A stretch of DNA of 64,000 bases from Heterobilharzia americana (Eukaryota > Platyhelminthes > Trematoda > Strigeidida > Schistosomatidae): contig OX104127.1 of assembly GCA_944470555.2 (NCBI GenBank), positions 95,566,708 to 95,630,707 on the forward strand, written 5' to 3'. Shown here piece by piece: positions 36,001 through 46,529 of the stretch. The translations under genes and the position numbers were made by a program. The notes beneath the pieces were generated by a model that was not told the DNA's origin, searched no databases, and saw nothing but the letters and a program-made list of their open reading frames with translations. Each line of letters opens with the position of its first letter. Position 1 is the stretch's first letter.

Positions 36001-36708
36001 AAGCAAATGATGCCGAAGTATCTGTGGATAAGACAAAACTCATAAGGTTTTATCGTCTTGTGTACAAATGCACGTAGTCCCCTGAGTGAAGTAAGCATAG
36101 TAGTGAATAGGGAGTTTTGACACCACTTCTACCTCGGAAATTCGGTTCTTTTCTGAGATCAGTGATGGTGAAACGCACTTACGGGGATTCGTTCCTTTTA
36201 CAAGTGATAGGTTGGCATGCAACGGTGGTGTCATCCTTTACAGTAAGAATACCTCAACTGTAAAACAACGGCTGCTTACGAAGATGAAACATGTGAAATA
36301 CTGTGCTGCCGACTGAAACCCAAGGTATAAGATGACAACCTTACCGTAGTATGTCAGGCCCCTGAATGTGAGACAGAAGACCCCTCTGAATGAGCCGACC
36401 CAATGGAAAGATGGCCGCAAACGCCTGGCTGAGGCAGATCTCAACACACCATCAGTTGACTGGGACAGACTGATGACAGAAGCATCGTGTAGCTTGTTTG
36501 ATCATAAGTTAGTGGAAAAAATCCCTCTGGCCCCCATACAGCACATTGCAGCAGCAGTCACATGCGTTAATCAGCATTCTCCGCCGGCTCTAGTCCTAAT
36601 GTTCCCACATAAGGATGATGTTTGCTTCATCCGGCGCCTTGAACCCTTGGTAAAATTGGTCACGCTGTGATTGTCCTAAGATTCACGGCAGACGTCCTGT
36701 GACGGGCC
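36001..36708 (+). mobile_element. CR1/SR1-like LINE, endonuclease segment (part 1)
   Basis: Reading in broken frames gives NARSPLSEV (start of the endonuclease), DRLACNGGVILYSKN, a DxNTPSVDWDRL-like segment at about 36440 corresponding to the GDFNAPxVDW motif, HKDDVCFIRRLEPL and GHAVIVL. These are the order and spacing of an APE-type endonuclease of the CR1 group. The sequence is cut at 36708 by the LTR retrotransposon and continues after 41955. Confidence 0.7.
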
Positions 36709-37051
36709 TTTAGGATTTGTCCTGGTGCGAACTTGACAGACGCAAAGACCAATCACTAATTATTCGAACTTGTTATATACCCACGAATACGAGACCAAGG
36801 AAGAACACGATAGCGTAGTCGGATGGAATAGTATATTTGGATGGTTATGCCAAAATACCGATGCGTTCCAACTAACTGGCTAGAGAGTCGAATACGAGCA
36901 ATGCAACGTAACACGACAGCGTGCCAAATGGCGAGGATGCTTGACCGGATGCCTTCAGCTTAGCGAGTCCAGTTAAACTATCAAGGTCAGCATCAATGTC
37001 GAAGTCGTCAAACCCTAGGCTATTGATTTTGGGGAAGTGTATGACGCTACA
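36709..37051 (-). repeat. 3' LTR (343 bp)
   Basis: On the - strand it begins TGTAGCGTCATACAC and ends ACAAATCCTAAA. It has the same length as 41609-41951 and 43971-44313, with one mismatch to the former and about five to the latter. Confidence 0.95.
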
Positions 37052-37052
37052 G

Positions 37053-37066
37053 ATCACTCCCCCCTA
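37053..37066 (-). other. Polypurine tract
   Basis: The - strand reads AGGGGGGAGTGAT just upstream of the 3' LTR, the expected plus-strand priming site. Confidence 0.7.
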
Positions 37067-37527
37067 GTGGGTTCGTGAGGACCCTAAGACGATACCAGCC
37101 GGAAGTAAAAACCCAGTGGTTTCTCCACTGGTAAAACTCTTCCGATGGGCTCACTGCGTGAGGTGGCCCCTGGTTGTCTGAACCTTATTCTAGGGTGTCG
37201 TGGCGATTAAATAAATAAAATACAATAAATGAAATTGTACGTCGGTCGCGGTCATCTGTTCCTTTCGACGTTCCGTCCAGTGCTCGTTGCACCTGGAATA
37301 TAAATAAAAGTCTTTAATACCACGAAAACGTTGCGTAAAAATGGGAATTATTTATATATAAACGTGTCGAAAAAGAAAAATTTACGCTTATCTTCGCCGT
37401 TTTTTTAGTTTTTATTACATGGTAAATAAAAATTGATATAAAAAGGCAAAGTGTACGAGGGTTTGTGCATTGCCGGTAAATAAGAAAAATAGTGCCTCGA
37501 AAAAAAAAATGGTTGGCACACACACAG

Positions 37528-40500
37528 CTAAGTTGAATATGACTTCAGGTACTCTGGGAACCTGACGGTTCGACCTGATCGTGTTTTTTGTTGCGCCGCT
37601 GGTTGTTGCAGCTGTGCATTACCAGGCACATCGTCGAGAATTTCGATAATTGAGTCATCCGTCGGTCGGATGTAGCGAGCTGAAACGTCACTTACAATGG
37701 GGTTGCCTTCGAAATAAGCTGGTTTCAAACGGTCGATACTGACAGTATCTTCGCGTCCGCCTCGCTCAATTACATAGAATTTCTCATGTCGCTTAATCAC
37801 TTTGAACGGCCCGTCGTAGGGTGGTTCAAGTGGTCGACGAACAGCGTCGTGGCGAACAAACACGTGTGATGTCTTCTGTAAACTGGGGTGGACGAAAACA
37901 TCAGTCGTTTGCGGTCTAATCGGAGAAGGCCTAACTGAACGCATTGCGTTTGTAAGCCTAGTCACATAAGATGCCCTATCGGAAACATGTTTGAAAGTTG
38001 AAGGGGAAACAAACTCACCTGGTAGGCGAAGAGTGGTCCCATAGACGAGTTCTGCAGGAGTGCATCCAGCATCAACTTTCAACGCGTTACGAATACCTAG
38101 TAGGACTAGAGGCAGAGCCTCGGTCCACTGAGGTATGTTTGTAGCTGAAAGGGAAGCTTTCAGCTGTCGATGGAAACGCTCTACCATGCCATTTGCTTGT
38201 GGATGGTAGGCTGTCGTTCGGAACCGAGTGCAACCTAAAAGTGCCGTTAGAGCGTGAAATAGTCCGCACTCAAATTGGCGCCCACGGTCGGTTGTGACGT
38301 AGGATGGACATCCGAAGTTCGCGATCCATCTTTCGACGAAAACACGAGCAACTGTTTCGGCAGTAATATCTTTAATGGGTACTGCTTCCGGCCATCGTGT
38401 GAAACGATCAACACAGGTGAAAAGGTAGGTACATCCATTAGATTCTGGTAGGGGTCCTACAATATCTATATGGACGTGGTCGAAACGCATGTCTGGGGCT
38501 AGAAATGAGCCTAAAGGGCTTTTCGTGTGTCGCGTGACTTTACACTTTTGACAAGCTAAGCACGACTGGGCCCACTCCTTAACGTCTTTGTTCATCCCAG
38601 GCCAGCAGAAACGTTGTGCGATAAGCCTAATGGTGGCTCGTACACCTGGATGAGAGAGTTTGTGCAACGTATTGAAGACGTTGCGTCGACAACTCTTCGG
38701 AACTATTGGGCGTGGTTGACTAGCAGAGACATCGCACAAAATTGCATCCTTGTCTGATCCAACAGGACAAAGTCGCAGTTTGAGAGTTGTGGACGACAAC
38801 TCATGATGCAGCTCAAGGTCTTCCTTTTGACGCCGAGCTAGTTCAACGAGATCAATACCCTCGATATAGTTTATCGAAGCTATTCGAGATAGTGCGTCGG
38901 CTGCGGAGTTGTTTGCTCCAGAAATGTGGCGGATGTCTGACGTGAACTGGGAAATGTAATCCAGCTGTCGCGACTCACGAGGGGAGTATTTGTCAGACGC
39001 CGAGCTGAGGGAAAAGGTTAACGGTTTGTGGTCTGTGAAAATAATGAAATCACGACCTTCCACAGAATGTCGAAAATGGCGTACAGAACAGTACATGGCT
39101 AGGAGTTCCCTACCAAATGTACTGTATCTTGTTTCCGCGTCTTGCAGCCGCCTCGAGAAAAAGGCTAACGGTTGCCACTGGTTGTCAGTCAACTGTTGCA
39201 AAACTGCTCCAATTGCTGAATCAGATGCATCAACAGCAATACTCAGAGGAGCATTGGGGTCATGATGCATAAGCATGGTTGCGTTCGAAATGGCTTCCTT
39301 GACTTTGGAGAAAGCAAGTCTAGCCGCGTTGTCCAGAGACACGAACTTCGCAGTTCCTCGAAGTAGATCTGTGAGTGGTCTCATGACAGAGGCACAGTTA
39401 GGGATAAACCTTCGGTAATAACTTACCAGGCCATTGAAAGTGCGGAGATGTTTCACAGTGGTCGGCTCTGGATAGTTTGTGATAGCCGCCACTTTATCTC
39501 TCAATGGGCGTATACCTTTGTTGTCAATGGTATGCCCAAGGAAGCTGAGTGATTCAACTCCTATTTCACACTTCTGTAAGTTAACTGTGATGCCATGTTT
39601 TTTGAGTCTTTCGAATGCGAGGTCCAAATGTTTAAGGTGTGTTTCCTTATCTGGACTCGCAATTAGACAGTCATCTATGTAGACATGAACAAAATTCAGA
39701 CCACGGAAGACGTCGTCCATAAAGCGTTGGAATGTTTGTGCTGCATTCCGAAGACCAAAAGGCATGCGCAGGAATTCAAACAGGCCAAAAGGAGTAATAA
39801 TGGCTGTTTTCGCGATATCTTCTGCTGCCATAGGTATCTGGTTGTACGCTTTGACTAAGTCGATTTTCGAGAAAATGTTCATGCCGCATAAGGTTGCGGT
39901 CAAGTCGTAAACGTGGGGTATAGGGTAGCAGTCCGGAGTTGTTTTGGCGTTAAGCCTTCGGTAATCACCGGTCGGACGCCAGTCGTTGCTATCCTTTTTG
40001 GGCACCATGTGCAATGGCGATGCCCAAGGACTGTTTGACGGTCTGATAATGCCCAGTTCGAGCATATGGTCGAATTCATTTTTCGCCGTTTGCAGCTTAT
40101 CGGGGGCTAAACGGCGAGCTTTGGATGCCACAGGTGGACCTGTGGTTGTGACGTGATGCATAACATTGCTGGTTATGCACGGAAGAGTGTGTTTCGGTTG
40201 TTGTAACTCTGGATATTTCTCCAGAACTGCCTGGTAGGACGCGTCGCCTGATTGTTTAGTCCTAACGATGGCTAAACTCGGACCTACATAGGTGGTGCCG
40301 CCAATAGATAACTTTGTGTTGTTATCTATCAGTCGTCGACGGCGAGCATCTACGAGTAGATCGTAATGGTTCAGCAAATCTATGCCAATGATGGGCATAG
40401 AGACGTCTGCCAGGAGGAAAATCCAGTGAATAGGTTTGCGTAAACCTAAGTTGAGGTAGGCATACCGTCTCCCGAATGTCGCGATTGCCTTGCCGTTGGC

Positions 40501-40659
40501 TGCTTGAAGATTGAAGGATGGGTCGAGATGACGCTCCTTTGTCGTTGCTGGAAGAACGCTAACTTCTGCGCCGGTGTCGACGAGGTAGCGGACTTTCGTT
40601 TTAATGTCGGTGACGTAGAGCAAACGGCTTTTTCCGCCGGCTACGGTTGCCGTGAGCAC
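37528..40659 (-). CDS. pol: Intact pol polyprotein: protease, RT, RNase H, integrase (1043 aa)
   Basis: One uninterrupted frame. The aspartic protease active site is DTGAE (residues 28-32). Reverse transcriptase motifs are [20 protein letters not shown] and the catalytic YIDD (327-330). RNase H has VDAS (D477) and TDHKP (543-547). Integrase has an HHCC zinc finger (H666, H670, C700, C703) and D732, D791, E827 with 35 residues between the last two, the classical D,D(35)E. The open frame begins with GTG at 40659, overlapping the gag stop by 19 bases. It lies in the -1 frame relative to gag, so it is most likely made by ribosomal frameshifting rather than from its own start. All catalytic residues are present, so the enzyme set may be functional. 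No env-like gene follows. Confidence 0.95.
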   Translation of the reverse strand: MLTATVAGGKSRLLYVTDIKTKVRYLVDTGAEVSVLPATTKERHLDPSFNLQAANGKAIATFGRRYAYLNLGLRKPIHWIFLLADVSMPIIGIDLLNHYDLLVDARRRRLIDNNTKLSIGGTTYVGPSLAIVRTKQSGDASYQAVLEKYPELQQPKHTLPCITSNVMHHVTTTGPPVASKARRLAPDKLQTAKNEFDHMLELGIIRPSNSPWASPLHMVPKKDSNDWRPTGDYRRLNAKTTPDCYPIPHVYDLTATLCGMNIFSKIDLVKAYNQIPMAAEDIAKTAIITPFGLFEFLRMPFGLRNAAQTFQRFMDDVFRGLNFVHVYIDDCLIASPDKETHLKHLDLAFERLKKHGITVNLQKCEIGVESLSFLGHTIDNKGIRPLRDKVAAITNYPEPTTVKHLRTFNGLVSYYRRFIPNCASVMRPLTDLLRGTAKFVSLDNAARLAFSKVKEAISNATMLMHHDPNAPLSIAVDASDSAIGAVLQQLTDNQWQPLAFFSRRLQDAETRYSTFGRELLAMYCSVRHFRHSVEGRDFIIFTDHKPLTFSLSSASDKYSPRESRQLDYISQFTSDIRHISGANNSAADALSRIASINYIEGIDLVELARRQKEDLELHHELSSTTLKLRLCPVGSDKDAILCDVSASQPRPIVPKSCRRNVFNTLHKLSHPGVRATIRLIAQRFCWPGMNKDVKEWAQSCLACQKCKVTRHTKSPLGSFLAPDMRFDHVHIDIVGPLPESNGCTYLFTCVDRFTRWPEAVPIKDITAETVARVFVERWIANFGCPSYVTTDRGRQFECGLFHALTALLGCTRFRTTAYHPQANGMVERFHRQLKASLSATNIPQWTEALPLVLLGIRNALKVDAGCTPAELVYGTTLRLPGEFVSPSTFKHVSDRASYVTRLTNAMRSVRPSPIRPQTTDVFVHPSLQKTSHVFVRHDAVRRPLEPPYDGPFKVIKRHEKFYVIERGGREDTVSIDRLKPAYFEGNPIVSDVSARYIRPTDDSIIEILDDVPGNAQLQQPAAQQKTRSGRTVRFPEYLKSYST

Positions 40660-41479
40660 GTGCCGGCGTGACCGTTTCCCGAGTTCGTGTCCTTCTTAAA
40701 ACGGCATGGTTTACGACATTTTCTGGCTTCATCCCCGTAAGTGTTATGAAACCAGCACCATTCAGGGTTTTCCACCCTGTTGGGTTTCGTTTTAGGGCTA
40801 CCACGCGACTTGCTGCGATGCGCCAAGGTGCGTTTCTGTGAAGTGCTACGTGATCTAGGACTTCGAGATCGTAGCAACCGTTTCACAGAGTTGCACAACT
40901 TGGTCACCTCCGAATCCTGGCGCTCTGTTTTGTCACAGATAGAATATACGTTGGAGACGGGTCTGCTGGATATCTCCAGTATTTTATCTGCTGAAGCTGC
41001 CAGGTCGTCGAGTGGGACTGACTGGAGTGTCACCAACACGGTTTGCACCGGTTGTGGTAGTTTCGAGAGAAATAGTTCTCGGAAGAAACCATCGTCAAAT
41101 GTTCGTGCACCGATTACTTCTCGCATGCGTGCGAGGACTTCAGTAGCTGAGTGGCTGCCTAGCTCGATGTTACGAAGCAATTCGTCTAGACGTTGGCGAT
41201 CTGTGAGATCGCTTTTCTTCAAGAGTGCGGCCTTTAGAAGTGCATAAGGGTCACTTACTTCAGGATTAAACATGTTTGCTGTAACAAACCTGTTTAATTC
41301 TCGCGGTAGTGAACGTATGACAGCAAGAAATCGAGATGAGGATCTGAGACACCCTGTTCTCGAAAATCGGCCTCGGCATACAGAAACCATGTTTCTGCAT
41401 TGTCTGGCCAATATGGCACGAGTTGGATCGTGTTCGAGGTCGGCTTAATACGAATAAGCTTGGGAGTGTGGTCGGACAT
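40641..41479 (-). CDS. gag: gag with a single frameshift
   Basis: An ATG at 41479 starts [11 protein letters not shown]...[18 protein letters not shown], a typical N-terminus of CsRn1/Boudicca-like gag. After DPHLDFL (about 41320-41335) the frame changes, and the rest ([14 protein letters not shown], ..., [13 protein letters not shown]) continues in another frame to TAG at 40641. A loss of one base at this point explains the pattern. Near the C-terminus (about 40757-40704) is C-x2-H-x9-C-x3-C, the CHCC nucleic-acid-binding motif, after an Arg/Ser-rich stretch. Gag forms the particle and binds the RNA. The shift would stop production of full gag and gag-pol from this copy, unless it is a sequence error. 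Confidence 0.85.
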
Positions 41480-41589
41480 GAGAAAGTGTAGTAAATGGAT
41501 ATATAAATGTTATCGAAATGAAAACAATAAACAAATATAAAATGGAACAGGCTCACCAATTCAATACTTGTTATTGGTCGGGATATGTG

Positions 41590-41607
41590 ATCACGTCGGG
41601 CTCACCA
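41590..41607 (-). other. Primer-binding site, tRNA-Trp-like
   Basis: The - strand reads TGGTGAGCCCGACGTGAT one base after the 5' LTR. Its complement ends CACCA and matches the usual 3' end of eukaryotic tRNA-Trp except at one position. tRNA-Trp priming is a known trait of the CsRn1 clade. Confidence 0.75.
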
Positions 41608-41608
41608 A

Positions 41609-41951
41609 TTTAGGATTTGTCCTGGTGCGAACTTGACAGACGCAAAGACCAATCACTAATTATTCGAACTTGTTATATACCCACGAATACGAGACCAAGG
41701 AAGAACACGATAGCGTAGTCGGATGGAATAGTATATTTGGATGGTTATGCCAAAATACCGATGCGTTCCAACTAACTGGCTAGAGAGTCGAATACGAGCA
41801 ATGCAACGTAACACGACAGCGTGCCAAATGGCGAGGATGCTTGACCGGGTGCCTTCAGCTTAGCGAGTCCAGTTAAACTATCAAGGTCAGCATCAATGTC
41901 GAAGTCGTCAAACCCTAGGCTATTGATTTTGGGGAAGTGTATGACGCTACA
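41609..41951 (-). repeat. 5' LTR (343 bp)
   Basis: Identical to the 3' LTR except at one base. It should contain the element's promoter and RNA start, though I cannot place a TATA box with confidence. Confidence 0.95.
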
Positions 41952-43970
41952 GGCCGGTACCCCAGCTAGACCCATTGTGTGGAAAGCGAATATGGAAGCT
42001 ACTAACCTGGTAGCCTTTTCGGAAGACTGGACAATCAACCCAGAAGCCTCACATGAGGCTGCATGGTGCTCCTTCAAATAGTTATGTGTACGAATGACTC
42101 AACCGTCCATCCCGTGGAATGTCCCGGCGGGATGGAAACATCGTACTCCGCGGATAAACCGAGGGATCGGAATCTTACTGAGATGTAAGAAAAAGGGTTG
42201 GAGTCCTATGACTCACCTCGTTGCTCCCGAGGTGAAGAAGCATTGTAGAGGGACCTAAAATAAGCTTATTGCTACTGTCCGCTGCCCTCAAACACACCCT
42301 ATAACACGTCTTGCCCAAACTGCGCCGCAACACCTGAAAAGGTTATCTCCTTATATGAGCCTCAGGAATAAGACGCATCACGGGTACCCGCCCCAATCAG
42401 TGGAACAGAAACTGACTGTTTGTTTAGAGACTATAAGGAAAAAGCAGGAGCTGTGGTCGGATATTTTGCTGAGGTCTTTTGACAGAAACTTTTCATGGAC
42501 GTCATTTCAACAGTGAACATGCTGACGTCCAGCAGACCAAACTCTGCGGATATCCACCGCAGTGGTATATTTTGGACATCAAGTATTTCCGACGTGGGAG
42601 AACCAACGGGACCCGATAAGCTGCACCCAACGATACTCAGAGGGCTTGCAATCCATGCGGCCGGCCAAGTGACGACTATCTTCAGACTGTCCCTCAGTGA
42701 AGGCTCATTCCCCTTTTACCAGAAGGATGCTAAAGTTACGGTTGTATGCAAGGCAGGTTTTAGGCAGCACCCATTAAATTACAGACCGACAAGTTTGACC
42801 AGTACCGTGACAAAAATCCTAAAAAGAGCGATCAAGGAAGAAGATACGGTTCAATTAGAGAGCAACTCTCCATTGTCTCGTTGGCAGCGTGGTTTTCGCA
42901 GAACTTTCTCTCACCTTACGAACCTTCTCACAGTCAGGGAGAGTTGTGTCGAGTCCCAGGATGATAGGAGGTGTAAGTTGCATAGAATTTGGTGTTCGGC
43001 GGGGTACTTCACTCCACGTTGCTAGGGCAACTAGAAAGTTTTGGAAACACTGGCAGCCCGCCTGCATGGATAACAGAGTTCCTCGCTGGTAGGAAACAAA
43101 GAGTAGGGATCAATTTTTAACTCTCCTCTTGGAAGTTGGTGAATAGTGAAGTGCCACAAGGCACAGTCCTGGGTCCTCTGCTGTTTCTCGTATACATAGA
43201 TGAGCTGTCGCATATCAGGGAATACCACATGGTTGTAGTCACTGACGATGTAAAAATCTGGCAGGAAATTAGGAACGACCAGGATATGCGAGCACTTCGG
43301 ATAAACGTATACGGCTTATTTACCTGGTCTAAGAATTGGCTGATGCATATTATCGCAGGCCAATGTGTCAGCATGCATATGGAACACGTGGCAACACCTA
43401 CGATACTGATGGGGCCCCTCTGCCATCAGTACTGACCCACAGTGACCGAGGAGTCACAGTGAGTTTTAAACTGAGAACCACGGCAGACTGTTGGTTGGTA
43501 GCGGTTCGGAGTTTTAGGACACTGGGCATCGCGTAGAACGTTTGCGAAAATATGTAGTGACATGTTCACCATCTCATACCCATCATTAATTAGGTCTAAA
43601 TCAGAAAACTGTTCATAGGCGGCAAATTCTTGTCTGAAACCTGACCCGGACCTCCTAGAAAGAGTTCAGAGAGAAGCCACTCGTATGATCCCTGCAATGG
43701 CTGGCTTCACCTATGAAGATCGACTTAAAGAGCTGAGCCTTCTCACTTTATCATACTGCAAACAGATAGGAGATCTAATCATACTATACAGCATTCTAAG
43801 AAATGACTTCGGACCTGACCTGTCTTCTCTTTTGCTTCCCACTAGGTCTCAATATATCAGAGGACATAGTAGGAGGCTACAAAAGCAAAGAACGAATATG
43901 GTTTCCTCAGAGTACTGGTTCTCGTGTCGGGTAATCAGCTCTTGGAACTGACTCCCGGAAGAAGTGGGGT
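41952..43970 (+). mobile_element. CR1/SR1-like LINE, linker and reverse transcriptase (part 2)
   Basis: Continues part 1 in the same reading direction after the target duplication. The order is ARPIVWKANMEATNLV (linker), then GEPTGPDKLHPTILRGLA and YRPTSLTSTVTKILKR (42590-42830), then SRWQRGFRRTFSHLTNL. Next come SEVPQGTVLGPLLFLVYIDEL (43145-43205) and TDDVKIWQE (43235), where the catalytic ADD has become TDD. The C-terminal domain has RVQREATRMIPAMAGFTYEDRLKEL and PLLTRSQ-like motifs. GVPQG and LGPLLF are typical of CR1/jockey-group RTs. Frames are broken and no product is expected. It is interrupted at 43970 by a solo LTR. Confidence 0.8.
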
Positions 43971-44313
43971 TTTAGGATTTGTCCTGGTGCGAACTTGACA
44001 GACGCAAAGACCAATCACTAATTATTCGAACTTGTTATATACCCACGAATACGAGACCAAGGTAGAACACGATAGCGTAGTCGGATGGAATAGTATATTT
44101 GGACGGTTATGCCAAAATACCGACGCGTTCCAACTAACTGGCTAGAGAGTCGAATACGAGCAATGCAACGTAACACGACAGCGTGCCAAATGGCGAGGAT
44201 GCTTGACCGGGTGCCTTCAGCTTAGCGTGTCCAGTTAAACTATCAAGGTCAGCATCAATGTCGAAGTCGTCAAACCCTAGGCTATTGATTTTGGGGAAGT
44301 GTATGACGCTACA
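43971..44313 (-). repeat. Solo LTR of the same gypsy family
   Basis: 343 bp in the same orientation as the full element, flanked by the 4-bp target duplication GGGT (43967-43970 and 44314-44317). It differs from the 5' LTR at about four positions. Solo LTRs arise by recombination between the two LTRs of an insertion. Removing it and one GGGT joins ...EEVGF with PSSSNPFKKEL in frame, restoring the LINE C-terminus. Confidence 0.95.
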
Positions 44314-44600
44314 GGGTTCCCGTCATCAAGTAACCCGTTCAAAAAGGAACTGAACGGACACAGAGGTCTGCAGAAAGAGAACTGATGTAGGCCCTCAGAT
44401 CCCGACCAGGAGTCAGAGTCAGTTTCAAAGTTGATAAACCCAATTATAAATTCGTGGCGTTTATATTTTTCACGTCAAACAGATTGGTAAATTGTAAATA
44501 AGATACTATTTCCCTTTTTAATTACGATACCCTTCCTGCCTGATTCAGATTAGCTAGTGCACACTTGGACATCAAGGGCAGTCACTAAAATTTAGTCCTT
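44314..44600 (+). mobile_element. CR1/SR1-like LINE, 3' end (part 3)
   Basis: Begins with the last codons of the LINE (PSSSNPFKKELNGHRG), followed by a stop and an untranslated tail. The exact 3' end is not clear; no tandem tail repeat is visible. Confidence 0.6.
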
Positions 44601-44830
44601 CCATAATATTAATCTAACCAATCAGAACGGAAAAGGTGCTATGTCTCTGGCGGGAAGGTATAATTGCGTCCGGAGTCAAGCGCTCGTAATTCTCAGTTCA
44701 CTGTTGGTGTTAACGGAATAAATCATCCTACTATTGTCACAAATTATTGTTCGATACTGTGTCCTATGGCATATGTGACTAACGTCCCGTTCATTTATTT
44801 CAATACATGTGAATCTTCCGTAACGTGTGA

Positions 44831-44868
44831 ATAATATTATTAATAATATTATGTGAGAATTCTCACAT
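44831..44868. repeat. Two adjoining perfect palindromes
   Basis: 44831-44852 is a 22-bp perfect palindrome of A/T only, and 44851-44868 (ATGTGAGAATTCTCACAT) is an 18-bp perfect palindrome sharing two bases with it. They could form cruciforms or mark a repeat end. No function is assignable. Confidence 0.7.
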
Positions 44869-45289
44869 GTTGTCAACTTTATGTATGCTGTTTCAATGTT
44901 TGTTGAGTCACTATTCAGATTTTGTTTTGAGGATGGAAGGCTACAATACGATAGTCATCCCACCTTGACGGGTCTGTCGGCCTAGTTCCTTGGATTTATG
45001 ACGCCACTTCCGACAGACTGCTCTAAGGGTTAATTACAAGATGTGAAAATCATTAATTCTAGGTTATTAAGTTCTTTGGCTTTCACACTTCTCTACTTTC
45101 CTCTTTGAGATATTTCAGTTTAGTGGAACGGAAAAAGTAGTTAGGCCAGTTGGTTTGGACTTATAAGTCCAGTTATTTTCTACGGTTATGTTTAGTATGA
45201 TTTATTTTCTTCTATGCTTGCAATAAGATGAAAAGTTTTAACTTCTAAAGGTAGTCCCCATAGTTCAATTTGGAGGTTCACGCGGATTT

Positions 45290-45430
45290 ATTGATGGCCT
45301 GGTAGTATTCATCACAGATGCATTGGTTAAAGAACCACTGAAACCTAAAAGCGCTGGACAGCTATTTCATCCTAGTATGGAACTGCCCAGCAGTGTGCAC
45401 CCACGACCCCTTGTGAGTTAGGTTGGTTAG
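45290..45430 (-). repeat. Decayed hammerhead-type SINE
   Basis: On the - strand a GTCGTGGGTGCACACTG segment is followed by CTGGGCA, GTTCC, a loop, GGATGAAAT, AGCT and GTCCAGCGC. This is the same order as the unit at 10120-10180, with changes in the core (CTGANGA lost) and in stem I. The tRNA-like head is incomplete. Confidence 0.5.
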
Positions 45431-46529
45431 CTTGTAGATCATACTAGTAACTGTCCTCTGAGCAGTCTCCATAGGTTCTGAGTTGTCTTTCATGAAAAGC
45501 CATCAGGCAAAGGCGGGTTGCCGTGCCCAGTCTGCGTGCTTGGATTTAGCTAGCGTCAGGTATAAGGCGACAATGAAATCTTCATAAATGATAAAACTAT
45601 GAGCTCATAAAATGAGTCGTTCCGTTTTTCATTTCAATGAAGGTATGAAAGAAAATATACATTAATAGTGGTTCTTTAAAGATGTCTAGCACCTTATTTA
45701 TTTTTTCAATCGCTTTTTCCTTTCTGAAGTAAAAGTACGTACGATAAAGATATTGATCTATGTGACTACAAATAATCAAACCATCTAAACTGTCAAATTG
45801 TCACCAATCACCTTTAAATCATTTGCGTGAACCCCTGTCAAATTATTTAAGAAGTATAGTTTCAAAAATTTAAAATTACATTGGGTTCATGACATTAGGT
45901 ATTAAGTGCTCTGTAGATTTCAAAGTACAAAACTTGAAAGTTTCATAATTCACCGAGCAAATAGCTGTTTGTTTGATACTTTATGACGTGATGGATACTG
46001 CGAAGTTACTTGCAGTTAAATGGTCTAGTTAGCATATTCCATTGAGAACCGCTTCTCTCTAGTTTTATCCTGTATATGAAACGCAACCGTTTGAGTCGAG
46101 GTGATAATATGATAAATAGTTCCCTTCGATTCAGTTGATATTGTCGAAATTGTGCATGAGCCTACATGTTATCAGCGAAATCTTTCGACAACTCGAAGCT
46201 TCCCAGAACGACCATACAGTCACATTCGGCTGATTCATCGTCTTTCGATAGTTACTCAAAAACTGCAAGATTCTATATTTCTGCCTGATTAATCTTCGCA
46301 TATGTCATACATGTTGTTCATTGTCCTAAAACTCTTGATCCCCATTAACTGACTTATATGATCAAGTCATGACTTATTATAGCTTATAAGTTGTTGGTTA
46401 TTCGTGAGGGTAGCTTATTTTCTCCAATGTTAGTATTGTAAGCGTCCACACTCCATATGAGCATGGTGACACTTACGTTGATTGTTAGACAACAACCATT
46501 TATCTAGTCAGGTCAACAGTGACTAACTG
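45431..46529. other. Non-coding stretch, nothing recognised
   Basis: AT-rich sequence between the SINE remnant and the next LINE. No coding frame or repeat that I can assign. Confidence 0.3.

Larger units (their letters stand above)
36709..41951 (-). mobile_element. Nearly intact Ty3/gypsy LTR retrotransposon, CsRn1-like
   Basis: The element is 5243 bp: 5' LTR 41609-41951, primer-binding site 41590-41607, gag 41479-40641, pol 40659-37528, polypurine tract near 37053-37066, 3' LTR 36709-37051. A 4-bp target duplication GGCC sits at 36705-36708 and 41952-41955. The two LTRs differ at a single base (36949/41849 region, GAT versus GGT), so insertion is recent. The 4-bp duplication, tRNA-Trp-like primer site and CHCC-type gag motif together match the CsRn1 clade described from trematodes, to which Boudicca also relates. 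It is inserted antisense in a CR1-like LINE. Confidence 0.95.

Noticed and set aside
40780..41247. 155-codon + strand frame over gag
   Set aside because: Shadow of the gag coding sequence on the opposite strand.
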